Shown: positions 4,347 through 7,737 of the stretch, piece by piece | Position numbering within the stretch: position 1 is the first letter of the stretch | How the letters are laid out: every line of letters starts with the position of its first letter | From: Planctomycetaceae bacterium | Lineage (GTDB): Bacteria; Planctomycetota; Planctomycetia; Pirellulales; Lacipirellulaceae | NCBI GenBank assembly: GCA_002713555.1 | Contig: PATG01000044.1 | Location: 15,131 to 22,867 of the forward strand | Reading direction: 5' to 3' | Length of the DNA stretch: 7,737 bases | The notes under the pieces: model-generated | Databases searched by the model: none | What the model saw: only the letters and a program-made list of their open reading frames with translations | Told to the model about the DNA's origin: nothing | Program-made: the position numbers and the translations under genes

Positions 4347-6905
4347 ATGTCCGGTATTATTCCCATTCCTTCGACTCGCATTAGCGGGTTGCTGACGAGA
4401 CAGCGGCTCACGCAGCAGTATCAAGCAGATCAGCTTGATTTGTTTCGTCTCCAAGAGCAGATCAGTACGGGACAACGCATTTCCTTGCCGAGCGAGGATG
4501 CGCCGGCGGCGAGTCGTGCAATTTCTTTGCAATCGCTACTCAGTCGCAAGGGCCAGCTTGGAACCAATATAAATCTTGGATTGCAATTCTTAGGTAGCGC
4601 AGATAGTGCTATAAGTGAAGTTTCTTCCAAGCTCAGCGAAATCAAAGCCTCGACATTAGGCGTGATCGATACAGTTGCTACACAAGATCAGCGTGATGCG
4701 GCAATTTCTGAAATCAACAATGCGATTGAATCACTCGTAACACTCGGAAATCGCAAGTTCAATGGCCGATATCTTTTTGCCGGTTCCCAAACAAGCGATC
4801 AACCGTTTTCTTTTGAAGACGGGAATGTGGTTTATCATGGTGATGATCGTAGCGTAAGAAGTTTTTCGGATCTTGGTGTATTGTTCGCGACAAATGCCAC
4901 TGGCCAAGACGTGTTTGGCGGTATTTCGGCGCCCGTTAAGGGGTCGGTGGATCTGAATCCTCAGCTTCATGCCGATACACTACTTAGCAGTTTGCGAGGT
5001 GGCCGCGGCATTAATCCAAATGGATCCCTGCAAATTACTGACGCGGTAACGAACGAAGAATCAATTATTGATATCAGTAATGCGTCTACTGTGGGAGATG
5101 TTATTCGACTGATTGAAGATAATCCTCCCTTCGGATCTGCCATTGAAGTAGCAATCAATGACAATGGGTTGACGTTGCAATTGCTCAACGGCAATGCGTT
5201 TGTGGTCACTGAAGTAGGTATAGGGATCACTGCTCGTGAGCTGGGTGTATTGAGTGGCCCAGCGACGTCGATTGCCGGCGAAGACCTGGACCCGCTGCTG
5301 CTGAAAACAACAAAGCTGGAAGATCTGCTAGGAACCAAAGCACGCGCATCGCTCAAAATACCCGGCACCGATAATGATATTCTCATACAAGGTAGCTCAA
5401 ATGGTGTGGCATTGGATGGGGTGACCGTAAGTTTAGTTGACGGCGGAGGGGCCCCTCTCGATGTGGTTTTTGATGGTGGGCAAAAAACGCTCACGATTAC
5501 CATAGAGGAAGGAGTGACCACCGCACAGGATGTAGTCGATGCCATCAATGACGACCTCAACTTTACGGCAACTTTGGATTTAGTTGATTCATCCTCTGTC
5601 ATCGAGGCGGGTACGGGATTAGTCGCTCCCACGATTTTTTATCGTGTGATTACCGTTGGCGGTAGTGGCCAAACTTTCGAACAATCTTCAGGAATTCGCA
5701 TCGTCAACGGCGGCAAAACGTATGATATTAGTTTTACTGACGACGAAACGGTTGAAGATCTGCTCAATAGATTGAATGGTTCAGAAGCCGGACTGCATGC
5801 CGAAATAAACTCGGCTGGTAACGGAATCAATGTTCGCTCACGCCTTAGTGGTCAAGATTTTCAGATTGGCGAAATAGGCGGGGGGAATACGGCCACCCAA
5901 TTGGGTATTCGTACCTACGATGGAAATACGCTTCTGAGTGATTTCAACTACGGTGTCGGTGTACCAACACGGGATGCTTTTGAGACAAATATCACCTATG
6001 TGGATGGAGTTATCACAACAAGTGATGGAACAAGCTTCAATGTTGATTTTTCTGCGGTGACAAATCTTAATGAAGCGGTTATTGCTATCAATGCCGCAGC
6101 TGGTGGGATCGTAGACGCCCAGCTTGACCCTGGGAATCGAAACGTGATCCAACTGATTGATCATACGGAGGGTACTGAAAGATTAAGTATCAGCCAGTCG
6201 GGCGTAGAAATAGGTATTATTGGCGGGATCGATATTTCGACTCCTTCAGCCGACTTGTCGATTACCGCCAGCAATGGAGATTTGTTTGCGATTGACATCA
6301 CTGGTGCTAAAACCGTGCAAGAAGTTTTGGACTTGATCAATACAGATGCTGGTAATGATGATGGTGGCGGTACTCGACTCGTTCGTGCGCAACTTGCTGA
6401 AAGTGGTAATGGTATAGAACTCGTCGACGAAATCGCCGGCGGTGGCAATCTGGTTGTCACTCGATTGGAGGGTAGTCAAGCAGCAGAATACCTGGGTTTG
6501 GTTGATATCGATCAAGTTTCCAATTCAAGTTCGACAGGCACACTCACGGGGACAGATCGCAATTTTCAAGAGACAGACAGTGTTTTCACAACATTGATTC
6601 GATTGCGGGATGCCCTGGAGGTCAATGATCGTCAAGCTATCGAACGCGCTGCTGCTAGAATTGATGACGATATACAGCGGGTGACCTTTGCTCAGGCCGA
6701 TATTGGAGCCAGGTACCAAGGGCTGCAATTGACGCAATACAACCTGCAGGACGAGGTCATTCAGCTTCGGTCGGCACTCTCGGATGAAATCGACGTAGAC
6801 CTGGTTCAAGCGATCTCTGATCTGACCGCACGGCAGATTTCACTGCAAGCCTCACTCCAAGCAACAGCAAATATCTTGCAACTTTCCTTGTTGAATTTCT
6901 TATAA
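4347..6905 (+). CDS. flgL: Giant flagellar hook-associated protein 3, FlgL
   Basis: This 852-residue protein is far longer than the roughly 300-320 residues of enterobacterial FlgL. The ends are canonical. Residues 1-165 form the flagellin-like N-terminal helical domain, with QEQISTGQRISLPSEDAPAAS (37-56 region; P-S-E-D motif), a long helix to about 132, and NRKFNGRYLFAGSQTSDQPF (135-154), the family's hallmark N-x-K-x-x-G-x-Y-L-F-A-G. Residues about 740-852 form the C-terminal helical domain ending in LQLSLLNFL. Between them, about residues 195-735 form a beta-rich insert with several repeats (separate entry). No cysteine is seen, as is common in exported filament-like proteins, and there is no signal peptide, fitting type III export. 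FlgL is the junction subunit between FlgK and filament; flgN is the likely chaperone gene. The ATG at 4347 starts directly before the conserved N-terminus but lacks a Shine-Dalgarno sequence. A large flagellin is the main alternative, but YLFAG, the C-terminal ending and the position after flgK favour FlgL. Confidence 0.93.
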   Translation: MSGIIPIPSTRISGLLTRQRLTQQYQADQLDLFRLQEQISTGQRISLPSEDAPAASRAISLQSLLSRKGQLGTNINLGLQFLGSADSAISEVSSKLSEIKASTLGVIDTVATQDQRDAAISEINNAIESLVTLGNRKFNGRYLFAGSQTSDQPFSFEDGNVVYHGDDRSVRSFSDLGVLFATNATGQDVFGGISAPVKGSVDLNPQLHADTLLSSLRGGRGINPNGSLQITDAVTNEESIIDISNASTVGDVIRLIEDNPPFGSAIEVAINDNGLTLQLLNGNAFVVTEVGIGITARELGVLSGPATSIAGEDLDPLLLKTTKLEDLLGTKARASLKIPGTDNDILIQGSSNGVALDGVTVSLVDGGGAPLDVVFDGGQKTLTITIEEGVTTAQDVVDAINDDLNFTATLDLVDSSSVIEAGTGLVAPTIFYRVITVGGSGQTFEQSSGIRIVNGGKTYDISFTDDETVEDLLNRLNGSEAGLHAEINSAGNGINVRSRLSGQDFQIGEIGGGNTATQLGIRTYDGNTLLSDFNYGVGVPTRDAFETNITYVDGVITTSDGTSFNVDFSAVTNLNEAVIAINAAAGGIVDAQLDPGNRNVIQLIDHTEGTERLSISQSGVEIGIIGGIDISTPSADLSITASNGDLFAIDITGAKTVQEVLDLINTDAGNDDGGGTRLVRAQLAESGNGIELVDEIAGGGNLVVTRLEGSQAAEYLGLVDIDQVSNSSSTGTLTGTDRNFQETDSVFTTLIRLRDALEVNDRQAIERAAARIDDDIQRVTFAQADIGARYQGLQLTQYNLQDEVIQLRSALSDEIDVDLVQAISDLTARQISLQASLQATANILQLSLLNFL
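5019..6551 (+). other. Repeated Flagellin-IN-like domains in the FlgL insert
   Basis: Residues about 225-735 hold at least five units, each centred on a short helix between beta strands: TVGDVIRLIEDN (248-259), TAQDVVDAINDD (392-403), TVEDLLNRLNGS (468-479), NLNEAVIAINAA (573-584) and TVQEVLDLINTD (656-667). Most are followed by a strand pair containing NG or GNGI (NDNGLTLQL, SAGNGINVRS, ESGNGIELVD). Units three and five end in a 'LGI' or 'LGL' segment (519-521, 716-718). Unit two has a different front part, DGVTVSLVDGGG (357-368), like repeats of large surface and flagellin proteins. The DNA copies are diverged, so this is old protein-level duplication. Such inserts are expected to stick out from the filament surface. 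Confidence 0.7.
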
Positions 6906-7323
6906 GCAGGGCATTAATCTTTTTTGTGGGACACTAAGACTGCACGGACAATGCATCAGGCATTCCTATCAGGCGAAAGGATGATTTCTTGCTACCCATT
7001 TCAGCCGTTACTGTTACCAACTCACTATGAAATGTGTGAATAGCTCGCATATTTTTGGTTTGTCGTCTCTCTCCATCTGGAACTAGCCATTTTTTCTGGC
7101 TTTCCTAACCCCCCAGGGCCGATACAACTCTTAGGCATTAGTTCCAGGTGCGAATTTAGTGGCACCAGAACCCGATTTATGCCTATTTTGCAGTTTGTTG
7201 ACGCGGGATCTTAGGGTTGAGTCCCTGAGTGGCTCTCACAGGCTGTGCAGGCAGTTGTGCTCAGAAGTGTCTCATGTTCAAGCATTTGTATTGGAGAGCA
7301 TGACTTCTACCAGGTTATTGCCC
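6906..7323. other. flgL-fliW intergenic region, 418 bp, no convincing gene
   Basis: No family-like protein was recognised on either strand. A 20-codon frame at 6981-7043 has AAAGG touching its ATG, which is too close to be a good ribosome binding site. The stretch holds a 7-bp direct repeat ATCAGGC (6955-6961, 6968-6974), a small stem AATGC/GCATT (6950-6964), a 13-pair inverted repeat (7074-7150), and an interrupted palindrome CACAG-G-CTGTG (7237-7247). T-rich tracts at 6919-6925 and 7090-7095 do not follow a proper stem, so no intrinsic terminator is called. The length suggests a separate promoter and leader for fliW, but none was identified. Confidence 0.6.
7074..7150 (+). repeat. 13-pair inverted repeat upstream of fliW
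   Basis: The arm 7074-7086 pairs with 7138-7150. It has a perfect nine-base core, CTGGAACTA (7077-7085) with TAGTTCCAG (7139-7147), extended by two G-T wobbles and two further Watson-Crick pairs. The loop is 51 bases and includes a run of six C (7109-7114). A second possible hairpin, GGTGC (7147-7151) with GCACC (7162-7166), shares bases with the 3' arm, so the two cannot form together. A structured leader is possible; a nine-base core alone can arise by chance in a stretch this long. Confidence 0.5.
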
Positions 7324-7737
7324 ATGAATATCATCACGACACGTTTTGGAACCCTTACGATTCAGCCGCAGGATGAACTGCTGTTTGAGCAGGGGCTGAT
7401 CGGACTTGAGGATTGCCAACGCTGGATCGTCCTGACCGATTCCAAGAATCCAGGCTTGGGCTGGTTGCAGAGCATCGAGCAGGGGCATATTGCGTTGGGG
7501 GTTGTGAGTCCCCGGCGTTTTGTACCCGATTATCAGCTCCACGTTGAACGTGACGATTTGCATTCGCTGAATCTGACTACCATCCGTGATGCTGAAGTCG
7601 TGGTAGTGGCCAGTCGAAACGAGACAGGGCTAACGCTTAATCTACGTGCTCCCCTTGTAATCAATGTAGAAAAGCGACGTGGTTGCCAGGTTGTTGCCAA
7701 AGATGCTCACCCCATACAGTTTGCCATCAATACACCT
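7324..7737 (+). CDS. fliW: Flagellar assembly factor FliW (3' end outside window)
   Basis: From ATG 7324 the frame stays open to the right edge, giving 138 residues of a family that is usually about 130-160 long, so little is missing. Family features seen: TTRFGTL (5-11) at the start, the FEQGLIGLED segment (21-30; family F-x-x-G-x-x-G-F/L-E), GWLQSIE (46-52), VVSPRRFVPDYQL (60-72; family P-x-x-x-x-x-D-Y), and TLNLRAPLVIN (104-114), followed by GCQVV (120-124). FliW is cytosolic. In studied bacteria it binds flagellin and CsrA, releasing flagellin mRNA from CsrA repression once flagellin is exported. csrA is often the next gene and would be off the edge. An in-frame ATG at 7300 would add eight residues; it has GGAG only three bases upstream, which is too close, while 7324 fits the family N-terminus and has AGG nine bases upstream. 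Confidence 0.93.
   Translation, partial: MNIITTRFGTLTIQPQDELLFEQGLIGLEDCQRWIVLTDSKNPGLGWLQSIEQGHIALGVVSPRRFVPDYQLHVERDDLHSLNLTTIRDAEVVVVASRNETGLTLNLRAPLVINVEKRRGCQVVAKDAHPIQFAINTP

Noticed and set aside
4967..5632. Long minus-strand open frame of 221 codons opposite flgL.
   Set aside because: Its Ser/Pro/Thr-rich composition is the expected reverse reading of the flgL repeat region; it resembles no family and lies wholly within a strong gene.
6981..7043. 20-codon frame in the flgL-fliW gap.
   Set aside because: Its AAAGG touches the start codon and the product has no recognisable features.
7085..7104. AGCCA / TGGCT stem with nearby T-run as an intrinsic terminator after flgL.
   Set aside because: The stem is only five pairs, and the long T-run is in the loop rather than after the stem.
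7118..7125. GCCGATAC resembles the sigma-28 -10 box (GCCGATAA).
   Set aside because: No TAAA-like -35 element lies about 11 bases upstream. GCCGAT also occurs inside coding sequence of flgH, flgL and elsewhere in this window, so the match is not special.
6906..7323. GGA triplets in the fliW leader as a cluster of CsrA sites.
   Set aside because: About six GGA occur in 418 bases, which is what chance predicts, and none sits in a clear hairpin loop.
1..7737. Mobile elements, CRISPR arrays, defence genes or tRNA/rRNA genes.
   Set aside because: No transposase, integrase, regularly spaced repeat array, tRNA-like fold or rRNA-like stretch was seen; the gene content is flagellar throughout.

Overview
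The window is a late flagellar gene cluster in which every gene lies on the + strand: flgH (3' end only), flgI, flgJ (rod-binding domain only), flgN, flgK, flgL, and fliW (5' end, running off the right edge). Base composition is close to balanced. Both L-ring (FlgH) and P-ring (FlgI) proteins are present, so the cell should have an outer membrane and peptidoglycan, which rules out a typical Gram-positive host. FliW, a one-domain FlgJ, an oversized FlgL with an insert of over 500 residues, and mostly absent Shine-Dalgarno sequences together suggest a member of the Planctomycetota. This is an inference without a database search; another FliW-bearing diderm phylum is possible.

Layout: 1-201 is the FlgH C-terminus. 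FlgI most likely starts at 270, straight after a perfect 12-bp tandem repeat. The 129-bp flgI-flgJ gap holds two hairpins and a 12-bp palindrome. flgJ (1470-1850) ends in a threefold 11-bp tandem repeat that fills part of the gap before flgN (1909-2394). A 73-bp leader with competing inverted repeats precedes flgK (2468-4183). A 163-bp gap leads to flgL (4347-6905), the largest gene here at 852 codons. A 418-bp stretch with no convincing gene (6906-7323) separates flgL from fliW (7324 to the edge) and contains a 13-pair inverted repeat.

How the genes work together: FlgH and FlgI form the bushings around the rod, FlgJ helps the rod assemble through the periplasm, and FlgN is the cytosolic export chaperone that classically serves FlgK and FlgL. 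FlgK and FlgL form the junction between hook and filament. FliW is a post-transcriptional assembly factor that in studied bacteria binds flagellin and antagonises the translational repressor CsrA. Gene order thus follows assembly from the outer rings to the filament junction.

No RNA gene, mobile element, CRISPR array or convincing intrinsic terminator or promoter was found. The content is mostly a conventional flagellar operon. The most unusual item is the giant FlgL with several Flagellin-IN-like repeats, echoed by one similar insert in FlgK. The other items of interest are short repeats and foldable elements in the gene gaps, some of which could be chance.
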